A DNA stretch of 62,497 nt from Sinosporangium album (GCF_900100605.1 NZ_FNCN01000036.1:1-62497); one strand, 5' to 3'. Positions 16,517 through 25,273 are shown, numbered from the stretch's first letter. Notes: generated by a model not told the origin, from the sequence alone. Translations and numbers: made by a program.

Positions 16517-16657
16517 CGCGGCGATCGTTCAGACAGCATGGACAAGCCCACGATATCCGCAGGTCAGGAGGGTGTCCTCTATACCTCTCCGGGGTGTTAT
16601 GTGCGGTGACGCATGGATAACCTCGGGAACGGGGGATCTCGGGGGAGGGGGTGGCTT

Positions 16658-17644
16658 ATGCGCCGTAGGCGCTTTCTCACGCTCTCAGGTCTGGCGTTGT
16701 GCACCGCCGGTTGCGGGGCCGCGGACGGCGCCGCCGGACGGGAGTCCACGCGTATCTCGATCACGGCGGCCAACTCGGGTCACGCGTTGGCCATCGCCCA
16801 CGCCATCGCTGACGCGCTCCGCGGGGAACGGCTGGCCACGGCGACCCTGACCGGGGTGGGCGGCGTGACCTCGGCCTTCGCCGGCGGGTCCGACGGGGGG
16901 AGCCGCCTGCTGGTGATGGGCCTCGCCGATCTCGCCGCCGCCGAGATCGACGGCGACGGCCGGGCCGCGGCGGCGGTCACGCCCCTGGCCAGGCTCATCG
17001 GCGACTGCGAGGCGCTGGTCGTGCCCGCACGCTCGAAGTTCGCCTCGTTCGAGGATTTCGCCGCGGCGCTCAAGGCCGACCCCGCCGGGGTCCCCGTCGC
17101 CGGAGGGCCCACCGGCGGGGCCGACCACGTGCTGTTCGGCATGATCGGCCAGTGCCTCGGCACCGACGTGCGCCTTCTCGACTACGCGGGCTTCCACGGA
17201 CACGCCGATCCCGCCCTTCTCGGCACCCGCGTCGTCGCGGCCATCGGGCCGCTCAAAGCCTGGCGCGCCGGGATCGCGCGCGGCACGCTCCGGCCGCTCG
17301 CCGTGTCCACGGTGAGCCGCGTCAAGGGGATCGACGCGCCCACCCTCCTGGAGTGCGGGGTGCGCGTCGACTACAGCGACTGGCACGCGATCGTCGGGGC
17401 ACCCCGCCTCGGCGACGACGCCACGGCGAACGCCGTGGACCTGCTGGACCGCCTCGCGGCGTCGCCGTCCTGGGGCCGGGCCTGCGGCGCCCACGGGTGG
17501 CGGCGCATCGACCTGAGCGGCGACGACTGCCGGCAGTGGCTGACCTCGGAGACGGCGCGCATCCACGAGTCGCTGCGCGACCTCGGCCTGCTGAGCCGCC
17601 CCGACCACCGGTGCCCGGGCGGAAGCTGCGCCCGGCGGCATTAG
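16658..17644 (+). CDS. TctC/Bug-family solute-binding lipoprotein, orphan
   Basis: 328 aa. The start ATG follows GGGGGAGGGGG at about 7 nt and gives MRRRRFLTLSG followed by LALCTAGC: a Tat-like, lipoprotein-like signal with Cys19 as lipid anchor; the -3 residue is Thr, so the lipobox is imperfect. The mature part reads as a tripartite-tricarboxylate substrate-binding protein (LVVPARSKFASFEDFAAALK, PVAGGPTGGADHVLFGMIG, LRPLAVSTVSRVKGIDAPTL). TctA and TctB membrane genes are absent nearby, so it is an orphan binder, perhaps a sensor or partner of a distant transporter. It may deliver a ligand relevant to the neighbouring catabolic genes. Confidence 0.8.
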   Translation: MRRRRFLTLSGLALCTAGCGAADGAAGRESTRISITAANSGHALAIAHAIADALRGERLATATLTGVGGVTSAFAGGSDGGSRLLVMGLADLAAAEIDGDGRAAAAVTPLARLIGDCEALVVPARSKFASFEDFAAALKADPAGVPVAGGPTGGADHVLFGMIGQCLGTDVRLLDYAGFHGHADPALLGTRVVAAIGPLKAWRAGIARGTLRPLAVSTVSRVKGIDAPTLLECGVRVDYSDWHAIVGAPRLGDDATANAVDLLDRLAASPSWGRACGAHGWRRIDLSGDDCRQWLTSETARIHESLRDLGLLSRPDHRCPGGSCARRH

Positions 17645-18034
17645 GGCCTGTTTTTCGTCCCAATGCCGTTCAGTGAGCGATCTGCTCTATCGATCCCTCT
17701 TGCCTGCCGTCCATCACGAGAACCGTTCATCGTGCGGCCGTCCGGGCCTGATACCAGGCGTCTTGAGCAGAAAACGAGGTGAAGCGGCGGCTGTTTCTCC
17801 CTGTGTGAAGAGGCGGTGTATGAGGTCTCCGGCCGGTGTGCGAGCAGGAGGTTCCCCGAATAATTTCTTTCACGTGCTCGGCATTAGAACGCGGCACAAG
17901 GGGACCCTGTATGCCGTGCCCTCGATCCGGCCGATAGCCGTACATCGGAAGGAGGCTTTGACCTGGAGGTTAAGCGTGTTGGCCGGTCCGGGATGTTGCG
18001 GAGACACTTGATTTCGGGTCGTATGGATTTGCAT
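17645..18034. other. Intergenic stretch without a supportable gene
   Basis: About 390 nt, less G+C-rich than its neighbours. I see no gene with family-like sequence, no tRNA and no clear terminator here. It leads into the regulatory block at 18035. Confidence 0.6.
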
Positions 18035-18073
18035 CGGTCCACGAGTTGAAATGAGTTCAAGAGCGGTCCACGA
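18035..18073 (+). promoter_or_regulatory. Composite repeat upstream of the subtilase-like gene
   Basis: Two direct copies of CGGTCCACGA (18035-18044 and 18064-18073) flank an inverted repeat TTGAA-ATGAG-TTCAA (18046-18060). It lies 73-112 nt before the GTG start at 18147, a plausible operator position. Confidence 0.5.
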
Positions 18074-18146
18074 TTCTCCCACACGGTTCTGTGGAGATTG
18101 TCGGCTCCATCTCGGATTTTACTCCGCCTGATGTGAAGGAGATCGT

Positions 18147-20945
18147 GTGGTCAATTCCTCCGGGCGATGGCGGGCGGCCCTGACGGCCACCGCCGTATTC
18201 GCTCTCTTACTGCCCGCGGGTGTGGCACAGGCGGCGCCCGAGTCGGCCAAAATCAATAAGGCCGTCCTTTCCGATGCCAGGACGAGCTCATTCCTGGTGC
18301 GACTGAGGGACCAGGCCGATCTCACGACGGCGCTCCAGGCGAGGAGCAAGCCGGAGAAGGGCAAGGAGGTCTACCAGGCCAAGGTCGAGTTCGCGGCCTC
18401 GTCGCAGGGGCGTCTACAGCGAATGCTCACCGAGCAAAAGGTGGAGTTCACGCCGTTCTGGGCGGTCAACGCGGTGAAGGTGGTCGGCGACGCCGATCTG
18501 GCCAGGCACATCGCGAAGCTGCCCGAGGTGGAGAGCATCGAACCCAACGCCACCGTCGACGACCCCCGGACCTTCCCCGCCATGGCGCACCCGAAGGTCA
18601 ACGGGGTCGAGTGGAACCTCGACCGGATCGGTGCCCCCAGGGTCTGGAATGAGTTCGGCACGCGGGGCGAAGGCATCGTGGTGGGGAACATCGGCAGGGG
18701 TGTGAAGTTCGACCACCCTGCGCTGGCCACCCAATATCGCGGGCGGAAGAGCGACGGGAGCGTCGACCACAACTACAGCTGGTATGACGCCGCGCGTAGC
18801 TGCCCCTCCGCCGCCCCCTGCGACACCTTCACCGGCAACGACACCAGGTACGTGAGCGTCATGGTGGGCGAAGCGGGCGCGGATACCATCGGGGTCGCTC
18901 CCGGGGCCAAATGGATCGCCGCTTCGGGGTGCAGGTTCACCCCGTGCGACTACGCTTCCGTGCTCGCCGCCGGACAATGGATGCTCGCGCCCACCGATCT
19001 GGGCGGGCGGAATCCCCGTCCCGACCTCGCCCCCGATGTCGTCACCACCAACCTGCTCTTCTCCCCGGCCGCGTTGGGGGCAGGTTTTCGCGCGCTGCAG
19101 AAACAGCTTCTCGACGCGTGGGTGGCTGCCGGCATCTTTCCCGTTTTCGGCACCAACTTGACAGTCGGCTACGGCCTCTGCGGCACTATCTACGGCCTCA
19201 ACCAGGACGACAACGGCTACAGCGTGGGCATGTTCGACATCAACAACGCGATCAGCCCCTACTCCGGACGCGGACCTGGCACGAACGGCGAGGTGAAGCC
19301 CAACATCGCCGCACCCGGGGTCATGATCCGCACGGCCGCGGTCGACGGCGGCTACAGCACGGTGTTCGGCGCCGATTACGGCGCCGCTCACGTGGCGGGC
19401 ACGGTGGCGCTGCTCTGGTCCGCCGCGCCCAGCCTGCGGCGGGACATCCCGGCCACACGCGCCCTGCTCGACCGCACGGCGATCGACGTCGACGACACCA
19501 GTTGCGGTGGCACCGCGGAAAAGAACAACGTCTGGGGCGAGGGCCGGCTCGACGCCTACGCGACGGTCCGCGACGCACCCCGCGAGGCCGTCGGCGGATT
19601 GACCGGCAAGATCACCTCGCAGGACGGCACGCCGCTCGCCAAGGCGGTCGTCACCGTCTCGGGCGCCCAGCCCCGTACGGTCGTCACCGACGCGGGCGGA
19701 AACTATGAGCTTGTCCGATTGGCGGTCGGCAACCACCGGGTCAGGGTGAAGAAGCTCGGGTATCGCACAGCCACCGCCGTCGCCACCGTCCCGGCGACCT
19801 CCACCGTGTCACACGATGTGCGGCTCCGGCCGCTGCCGGTGCGCACCGTGTCGGGGACCGTCACCATCGACGGTGCTCCGCAGAAGGGCGCCCAGGTGGC
19901 TGTGGCGGGCACGCCGGAGAGCGTGGGCACCGACGCGGCCGGCCGCTACCGCATCTCTCTGCCCCGAGGTGACCACGAACTCGCGGTCACCTCGCTTCCG
20001 GAGAGCTGTGCGGGCGGAAGGACCGTGTCGATCGAGGTGGACGCGGACATCGCGAAGGACATCGCGAAGGACATCGCGAAGGACATCGCGAAGGACATCG
20101 CGAAGGACATCGCGAAGGACATCGCGTTGCCACGCCGTACGGACTCGTTCGGCTACGCCTGCGTCGTCGGCACCGAGTCTTATGTCGCGGGCACGGAGCC
20201 TAAGCCGTTGGGCAGGCAGTTGGTCCAGCTTCCCTTCGCCTTCCCTTTCTACGGGGAATCGCATAGGGAAGTAACGGTGTCCAAGGATGGCTATTTGTCC
20301 CTAGATCGAACGGTCCGCAGTCAACTCAACTATCCGCTTCCCAGCTACTTCTCGCAGGTAGGCGCGATCTACCCCTTCTGGGAGGAGACCACTTCGCCGG
20401 CCTTCCCCACCCCTTGGCTCTACACAGCCACGCTGGGAACCGCTCCCAACCGCACTTTCGTCCTTGAATGGCGTGATGTCGCGCCAGTGAGGGATCCGGC
20501 AAGCCGCCTCTCCTACTCGGTGCTCCTCGGGGAAGACGGCTCCGTCGGGTTCCGCTATCGAGGCATCTCCAATGACCTCACCGCCGGAAGCAGTGCCACC
20601 ATCGGCATCGAGGGCAAGCGGGACACGACCGCCGCTTTCCCCTTCTCTTATGACCGGCCCGTGCTGACCGACGGCATGAGCCTGACCTTCGCATCGCAGC
20701 GGCACGGGTTGGTGGGCGGCACCGTCGTCGATGCCGCCAGCGGTCAGCCGCTGGCCAACGCCACCGTGAAGATCGGCGACGAGGTGACCACCACGGCCGC
20801 CGACGGCACCTTCATCGAGCAGATGCCCTCCGACGACTATTCGATCACGGTCTCCAAGGGGGACTACGACACCGTCACTCGAGAGGTCGACGTCGAGGTC
20901 GGTAAGCGTACGACAGTCGACCTGGCCCTGACCGCCGGCAGGTGA
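18147..20945 (+). CDS. Secreted subtilase-fold (S8) protein lacking the catalytic triad
   Basis: 932 aa. The GTG start follows AAGGAG. A Sec signal (ALTATAVFALLLPAGVAQA) precedes an inhibitor-like prodomain (residues 45-135), an S8-like domain (150-475), two carboxypeptidase-regulatory-like beta domains (485-640), a beta-propeller-like segment (650-845) and a final regulatory-like domain. The scaffold is well kept (GVAPGAKWIAASGC, IAAPGV, HVAGTVALLWSAAP), but at the triad positions Asp is Gly183 (NIGRGVKFDHPAL), His is Asn231 (GNDTRYVSVMVG) and Ser is Asp410 (FGADYGAAHVAG). It is therefore probably a non-proteolytic, binding or structural protein. A 12-bp repeat encodes (DIAK)n around residues 634-660. 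Confidence 0.85.
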   Translation: MVNSSGRWRAALTATAVFALLLPAGVAQAAPESAKINKAVLSDARTSSFLVRLRDQADLTTALQARSKPEKGKEVYQAKVEFAASSQGRLQRMLTEQKVEFTPFWAVNAVKVVGDADLARHIAKLPEVESIEPNATVDDPRTFPAMAHPKVNGVEWNLDRIGAPRVWNEFGTRGEGIVVGNIGRGVKFDHPALATQYRGRKSDGSVDHNYSWYDAARSCPSAAPCDTFTGNDTRYVSVMVGEAGADTIGVAPGAKWIAASGCRFTPCDYASVLAAGQWMLAPTDLGGRNPRPDLAPDVVTTNLLFSPAALGAGFRALQKQLLDAWVAAGIFPVFGTNLTVGYGLCGTIYGLNQDDNGYSVGMFDINNAISPYSGRGPGTNGEVKPNIAAPGVMIRTAAVDGGYSTVFGADYGAAHVAGTVALLWSAAPSLRRDIPATRALLDRTAIDVDDTSCGGTAEKNNVWGEGRLDAYATVRDAPREAVGGLTGKITSQDGTPLAKAVVTVSGAQPRTVVTDAGGNYELVRLAVGNHRVRVKKLGYRTATAVATVPATSTVSHDVRLRPLPVRTVSGTVTIDGAPQKGAQVAVAGTPESVGTDAAGRYRISLPRGDHELAVTSLPESCAGGRTVSIEVDADIAKDIAKDIAKDIAKDIAKDIAKDIALPRRTDSFGYACVVGTESYVAGTEPKPLGRQLVQLPFAFPFYGESHREVTVSKDGYLSLDRTVRSQLNYPLPSYFSQVGAIYPFWEETTSPAFPTPWLYTATLGTAPNRTFVLEWRDVAPVRDPASRLSYSVLLGEDGSVGFRYRGISNDLTAGSSATIGIEGKRDTTAAFPFSYDRPVLTDGMSLTFASQRHGLVGGTVVDAASGQPLANATVKIGDEVTTTAADGTFIEQMPSDDYSITVSKGDYDTVTREVDVEVGKRTTVDLALTAGR
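20046..20126 (+). repeat. In-frame 12-bp tandem repeat (six full copies plus 9 bp)
   Basis: GACATCGCGAAG is repeated perfectly from 20046 to 20117, followed by GACATCGCG. It encodes Asp-Ile-Ala-Lys repeats within the subtilase-like protein. Perfect identity indicates recent slippage; 12-bp steps keep the frame. Confidence 0.95.
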
Positions 20946-20946
20946 A

Positions 20947-20980
20947 GTAGGGGGCGCCTGTCGCGACAGGCGCCCCCTAC
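20947..20980. terminator. Perfect 17-bp-arm hairpin terminator
   Basis: GTAGGGGGCGCCTGTCG is followed immediately by its full complement, ending at 20980. It lies 2 nt after the subtilase-like stop codon, and the convergent gene ends at 21054, so it can serve both. Confidence 0.9.
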
Positions 20981-21053
20981 TGGTTATCCGTGCCGCCGCG
21001 CATGAGGACGCGGACAGGTGTCTGCGCCTCGATCTCTCCACGCGCGCACGGCG

Positions 21054-21608
21054 CTAGTCCTCGTCGTCGGGCGGCGCGTCGGGCGCGTGCCAGGCGGCGA
21101 CGAGCAGCGGGATGGTCCAGTGGGTGATGAACAGTGTCATCGGCAGTGTCGCCAGCAGGGCGCTGGGCACCACGACCGTCAGGTCGTCGCCGCTCATGCC
21201 CCACACCAGCGTGGCCGCCATGGTCACCCCGAGCAGCGTCGCGGTCACGCGATGGGCGATGGCGTAGGCGTGGTGGCGCTGCCCGCGCTGCCGTTCGTCG
21301 AGGACCCGCTCCGGCAGGGAGAGCGCGCCGCCCGCCGCCGTCATCAGCCCCCCGGCGACCAGAAGGCCGCCGACAACGCTGACCCCGAACATCGACAGGT
21401 AGATGTTGCGCGCCAAATCGCTCGGGGCGTAGGCGATGATGACCGCCTGTCCGATCCACAGCAGCCCCAGCAGTGCGCAGCCGACCAGCACGAGCCGCCG
21501 CCTCTGCGACCTGGTGCCGAGGCGTTTGGCGCTCCGGGCGGCCATCCGCTCGAAGTCGGCCTGGCGTTTCGCGATGCGTTTGTCCTGTCTGTCCATGATC
21601 CGTGTCAC
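21054..21608 (-). CDS. Small integral membrane protein of the ABC operon
   Basis: 184 aa. A charged N-terminus (about 35 residues, with MARSAKRLGTRSQRRR-type basic residues) is followed by four hydrophobic segments (LVLVGCALLGLLWIGQAVII, MFGVSVVGGLLVAGGLM, VTATLLGVTMAATLVWGM, VVVPSALLATLPMTLFI) and an acidic tail. The GTG start overlaps the stop of the XRE gene upstream (GTGA), indicating translational coupling. No known family is recognised. Position as last gene of the ABC/XRE operon suggests an accessory or sensor role. Confidence 0.75.
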   Translation of the reverse strand: MTRIMDRQDKRIAKRQADFERMAARSAKRLGTRSQRRRLVLVGCALLGLLWIGQAVIIAYAPSDLARNIYLSMFGVSVVGGLLVAGGLMTAAGGALSLPERVLDERQRGQRHHAYAIAHRVTATLLGVTMAATLVWGMSGDDLTVVVPSALLATLPMTLFITHWTIPLLVAAWHAPDAPPDDED

Positions 21609-21838
21609 CCTCCACTGCCGATACGGGGGAAGGGCTGTAGCGAGAACACCACTTCCACCGGCACTTCGAAGAAATCAGCGATCCGCAACGCGAGGAAGAG
21701 GCTCGGGCTGTATTCCCCCCGCTCCAGATAACCCACCGTCTGGTAATGCACGCCGAGGGCTCCCGCGAGATCCTTCCGGGAGATTCCCCGCTCGGCGCGC
21801 AGCATGGCTATGCGGTTGTAGACGATCTCCGATGACAT
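21605..21838 (-). CDS. Small XRE-family transcriptional regulator
   Basis: 77 aa, essentially one HTH domain: IAMLRAERGISRKDLAGALG, then VHYQTVGYLERGEYSPSL and LALRIADFFEVPVEVVFS. The ATG follows AGAGGTCAAGG and lies 10 nt after the permease stop. Such single-domain regulators next to membrane genes usually autoregulate their own operon. The inverted repeat in front of the ATPase gene is the likeliest target. Confidence 0.88.
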   Translation of the reverse strand: MSSEIVYNRIAMLRAERGISRKDLAGALGVHYQTVGYLERGEYSPSLFLALRIADFFEVPVEVVFSLQPFPRIGSGG

Positions 21839-21848
21839 GCCTTGACCT

Positions 21849-22673
21849 CTAAGATCCGACTGGCGACCGTGTGCCCGCCGCGCCACGCGTGGCACGGCGA
21901 AGCAGCCGAGGGGCCAGCACCATACCGGCCACGAGCCACAGGGCGAGAATCCCCGCACTCTCGGCAAGCCGCCACGTCCCGCCGATCTCCGCCGCCAGTG
22001 TGGAGTCGGACAGGAGGGCCGCCCTGATGCCGTGGCCCTGCCAGTACAGGGGGAACGCCTGGGCGACCCACCGCACCGCCTCGGGCATCGCCGTGACCGG
22101 GAACATCGCCCCCGAGATGATCAACAGCCCCATCACGGGCAGCCCCAGCACCGCCCCCGCGGTGCGGGGATTCGGCAGCAGCGCCCCGAGGGCCGCACCG
22201 AGCGGCACGACGGCCAGCATGCCGAGCGGCAGGACCCAGGCCAGAGTGAGCCAGTGACCTGGCGACGCCGGCAGAGACGCTCCCCCGACCGCCAGACCGA
22301 TGGCGAGGATGAGCGCGATCTGCAGCGTGGCCGCCAGCGTGATCGAGACGGCCCTGCCGATCAGGAAGGAGCCGATGCCACCCGGCACGGTGCGCAGCCT
22401 CAGCAGCGCGCCTTCCTCCCGGTCCGCCGCGATCATCATCGGGAGGTTCATCAGGCCGATCTGGAAGACGACCAGCGCCATCATCCCGGCCATCATGTAG
22501 GTACTCAGGTCGACATCGGTCCCGGCGACCTTCCTGTCCCTGAGCCAGACCGCGAGCAGGGCGTATATTCCGGCGGAGCCGAGGATCGAGTTGTACAGTT
22601 CCTTGCGGTCGCGCACCATGGTGCCGAATTCGGCGATTCCCCGGCGCGGCCCGAGGCGCATGATCCCGCTCAC
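21849..22673 (-). CDS. ABC-2 type transporter permease
   Basis: 274 aa with six hydrophobic segments (MMAGMMALVVFQIGLMNL, ATLQIALILAIGLAVGG, LAWVLPLGMLAVVPLGAALGA, GAVLGLPVMGLLIISGAMFP, GILALWLVAGMVLAP among them) and the ABC-2 loop AFPLYWQGHGIRAALL. It partners the ATPase encoded just upstream; the start overlaps the ATPase stop (ATGA). Probably a drug, lipid or peptide exporter. Confidence 0.9.
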   Translation of the reverse strand: MSGIMRLGPRRGIAEFGTMVRDRKELYNSILGSAGIYALLAVWLRDRKVAGTDVDLSTYMMAGMMALVVFQIGLMNLPMMIAADREEGALLRLRTVPGGIGSFLIGRAVSITLAATLQIALILAIGLAVGGASLPASPGHWLTLAWVLPLGMLAVVPLGAALGALLPNPRTAGAVLGLPVMGLLIISGAMFPVTAMPEAVRWVAQAFPLYWQGHGIRAALLSDSTLAAEIGGTWRLAESAGILALWLVAGMVLAPRLLRRATRGAAGTRSPVGS

Positions 22674-23494
22674 GCCACGCTCCTTTCGATCAGGCTGAGA
22701 TAGCTCTCCTCCAGCGTCGGCCGCCGGATCTCCAGCGCGGGCACGGGCCCGCCGTATTTCTGGTGCAGCTCCCAGGCGAGCTGCGACGGGTCGTGCGTCT
22801 CCGTGCTGCCGTCCTGCCAGCTCACGACCGACGGTGCCTGTACGGCACGGGCCAGCTCTTCGGGCGTGCCGTACACCGCGATGCGCCCGTCGATGAGGAC
22901 GGCGATGCGGTCGGCGAGTCGTTCGGCCTCGGCGAGGTCGTGTGTGGTGAGCAGGATCGTGGTGTCGAGCCCGCGGATCAATTCGTGGAACTCCCGCCTG
23001 GCCTCGGGGTCGAAGCCGGTGGTCGGCTCGTCGAGGAACAGCAGCTCGGGGCGGCCGACGATGCCGAGCGCGACGTCGAGCCTGCGCCGCTGGCCGCCGG
23101 ACAGCATGCCGATCTTGACCTTGGCCTGCGCGGTGAGGCCCAGGGCGGCGAGCAGCTCATCGCTGTCCCACGGGCTGGGGTAGTGCGCCGCGATCTGCGA
23201 GAGCAGTGTGCCGACCTCCCAGCGCGGGTGGTCGCGCCAGCTCTGCAGCACCGTGCCGAGCCGACCGCGCCACGTCTCGTCCCCCTTCTCCGGATCGGTG
23301 CCCAGCACGGTGACGTCGCCGGCCGAGCGCCGTCTGAAGCCTTGCATGATCTCGATCGTCGTGGTCTTGCCCGCTCCGTTGGGGCCGAGCAGCGCGACGG
23401 TCTCTCCCGCGGAGATCCGCAGGTCGACGCCGGTGAGGACCTCGCGCTTGCCGTACGCCATCCGAATCCCGCTGGCACTGACAACAGCATCCAT
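22670..23494 (-). CDS. ABC transporter ATP-binding protein
   Basis: 274 aa. Walker A GPNGAGKTTT, Q-loop LQSW, signature LSGGQRRRLDVAL, Walker B LLFLDEPTTGFD and H-loop TTHDLAEAERLADR are all present, so it is a competent exporter ATPase of the ABC-2 (CcmA/DrrA-like) kind. It is the first gene of a four-gene operon (ATPase, permease, XRE, membrane protein) with overlapping or near-overlapping ends. The ATG lies only 9 nt from the inverted repeat at 23504. Confidence 0.95.
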   Translation of the reverse strand: MDAVVSASGIRMAYGKREVLTGVDLRISAGETVALLGPNGAGKTTTIEIMQGFRRRSAGDVTVLGTDPEKGDETWRGRLGTVLQSWRDHPRWEVGTLLSQIAAHYPSPWDSDELLAALGLTAQAKVKIGMLSGGQRRRLDVALGIVGRPELLFLDEPTTGFDPEARREFHELIRGLDTTILLTTHDLAEAERLADRIAVLIDGRIAVYGTPEELARAVQAPSVVSWQDGSTETHDPSQLAWELHQKYGGPVPALEIRRPTLEESYLSLIERSVA

Positions 23495-23503
23495 ATGAAG
23501 GAA

Positions 23504-23521
23504 TGTAGTACACCTACTACA
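23504..23521. promoter_or_regulatory. Operator-like inverted repeat TGTAGTA-CACC-TACTACA
   Basis: Perfect 7-bp arms with a 4-nt spacer, placed directly before the ATPase start codon. It would overlap the transcription start of the ABC operon and so suits repression, probably by the small XRE protein of the same operon or by an unlinked regulator of GntR/YtrA type. Confidence 0.7.
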
Positions 23522-23662
23522 TCTAAGCCAAGTGCTGCTATGGATGAGACGCTTGAAAGTCCGAGGCTCACGATGCGTTGGATGCCGGTGGTGCGGGGGA
23601 AGGCCAATGAGGCGAAAGGTCCCTGAGGAAGCAGCGAACCCTCACCTGCGAGGAGTGGCTCC

Positions 23663-25273
23663 ATGGCCCTAGACGAATCCCCGCCGCGCACCCGGACCGA
23701 CGTTGACCAGGCACTTCTCGGCCACACGACCTACCGCAGCCTCGGCGAGCAGAAACTGTCGCCGGCCGAGGAGCGGTTCGAGAGGGGCCGCCGCACCACG
23801 GGCCTGTGGCTCGCGCCCTTGGTGACGGTCGCGTTCCTGCTCATGCCGTTCGGCTTGGACGGCACTCAGAAGGCGCTGTCCGCCGTTCTGCTCGGCGTGA
23901 TCGTGCTGTGGGTGACCGAGCCCATCCCGATTCCGGTCGGCGGGCTCGTCGGCGTCGCCCTGGTCGTGCTGCTTGGCGTGGCGCCGGCGGGCGAGGTGCT
24001 CGCGCCGTTCGGCTCTTCCACCATCTTCACCTTCATCGGGGCGTTCATCCTCGCCCAGGCAATGCTCAAACATGGCTTGGCCCGCCGGTTCGCGTTCCGG
24101 GTGCTGTCGCTGCCCGGCGTCGGCCGTTCGACGTTCCGGCTGGTCGCGGCCTTCGGCCTGATCACCTGCCTGCTGTCGGCCTTCGTCTCCAACACCGCCA
24201 CCGTCGCGATGCTCCTGCCGACGGCGCTCGGCATTCTCGCCGTCATCGCGAAACTGCTCCAGGACCGGGGGCTCGTCCCCGAGGACTTCAACCCGCTGCG
24301 GCTCCGCGTCGGGGCCGCGCTTGTGCTGATGACGGCGTACGGCGCCGGCGTGGGCGGCCTGCTGACCCCCGTCGGCACCCCGCCCAACCTGATCGGCCGG
24401 GGGCTGATCGAGGAGGCCACCGGGCGGCGCATCTCGTTCGCCCAGTGGGTGATCACCGCCCTGCCCCTGTGCGCCGCCATGTTCGCGGTGCTCGTCGTGG
24501 TGCTGCTCCTACTGAACCGGCCGGAGATCCGCAAGATCGAAGGCATCGAGCAGTATGTCCGGGCCGAGCGGGCCACGCTCGGGAAACTGTCGCGCGCGGA
24601 GAAGAACACGCTGATCGCCTTCGGCGTCACCGTCACCCTGTGGATCTTCCCGGGCATCGTGGCTCTGGCCGTCGGTACCGAATCGGAGATCTACTCCGCG
24701 ATCAGCGGTCGCCTCAACGAGGGCATCGTCGCCGTGCTCGGCGCGTCGCTGCTGTTCCTGCTCCCCGCCGACTGGGGCAAACGCGAGTTCACCCTCAACT
24801 GGAGCGACGCCGCCCGCATCGACTGGGGCACGATCGTGCTGTTCGGCACGGGCATCATCTTCGGCGCCCTGCTGGAGGACACCGGCCTCGCCAAGACGAT
24901 CGGCTCGGCGGCGTCCTCCACGCTCAATCTGTCCAGCGTGTTCGCCATCACCGCGTTCGCCGTCGTGCTCGCCGTGATCGTCTCGGAGACCACCAGCAAC
25001 ACCGCCTCGGCCGCCGTCGTCGTGCCCATCGTGATCCCGATCGCGCAGGCCGCCGGCGTCGACCCTCTCGTGCCCGCGCTCGCGGCGACCTTCGCCGCGT
25101 CCTTCGGCTTCATGCTGCCCGTCTCCACGCCGCAGAACGCCATCGCCTACGGCTCGGGAGTCGTGCCCATCACCACGATGATCCGCACCGGGGTCGGCTT
25201 CGACGTGCTCGGCGCGATGCTGGTCATGGTGCTGCTGCCGCCCATGGTCGCCCTGTCCGGCATCGGAGGCTGA
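23663..25273 (+). CDS. SLC13/DASS family anion:sodium symporter
   Basis: 536 aa, a divalent anion (di/tricarboxylate or sulfate) transporter of the inner membrane. A soluble N-terminus of about 50 residues precedes 11-12 hydrophobic segments. Both family SNT motifs are visible (AFVSNTATVAMLLP and TTSNTASAAVVVP), each followed by the expected Pro-containing loop (LLTPVGTPPNLIG and GFMLPVSTPQNAIAYGSG). The ATG follows GAGGAG. It is monocistronic, divergent from the ABC operon. Substrate is not deducible, but dicarboxylates are the commonest. Confidence 0.9.
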   Translation: MALDESPPRTRTDVDQALLGHTTYRSLGEQKLSPAEERFERGRRTTGLWLAPLVTVAFLLMPFGLDGTQKALSAVLLGVIVLWVTEPIPIPVGGLVGVALVVLLGVAPAGEVLAPFGSSTIFTFIGAFILAQAMLKHGLARRFAFRVLSLPGVGRSTFRLVAAFGLITCLLSAFVSNTATVAMLLPTALGILAVIAKLLQDRGLVPEDFNPLRLRVGAALVLMTAYGAGVGGLLTPVGTPPNLIGRGLIEEATGRRISFAQWVITALPLCAAMFAVLVVVLLLLNRPEIRKIEGIEQYVRAERATLGKLSRAEKNTLIAFGVTVTLWIFPGIVALAVGTESEIYSAISGRLNEGIVAVLGASLLFLLPADWGKREFTLNWSDAARIDWGTIVLFGTGIIFGALLEDTGLAKTIGSAASSTLNLSSVFAITAFAVVLAVIVSETTSNTASAAVVVPIVIPIAQAAGVDPLVPALAATFAASFGFMLPVSTPQNAIAYGSGVVPITTMIRTGVGFDVLGAMLVMVLLPPMVALSGIGG

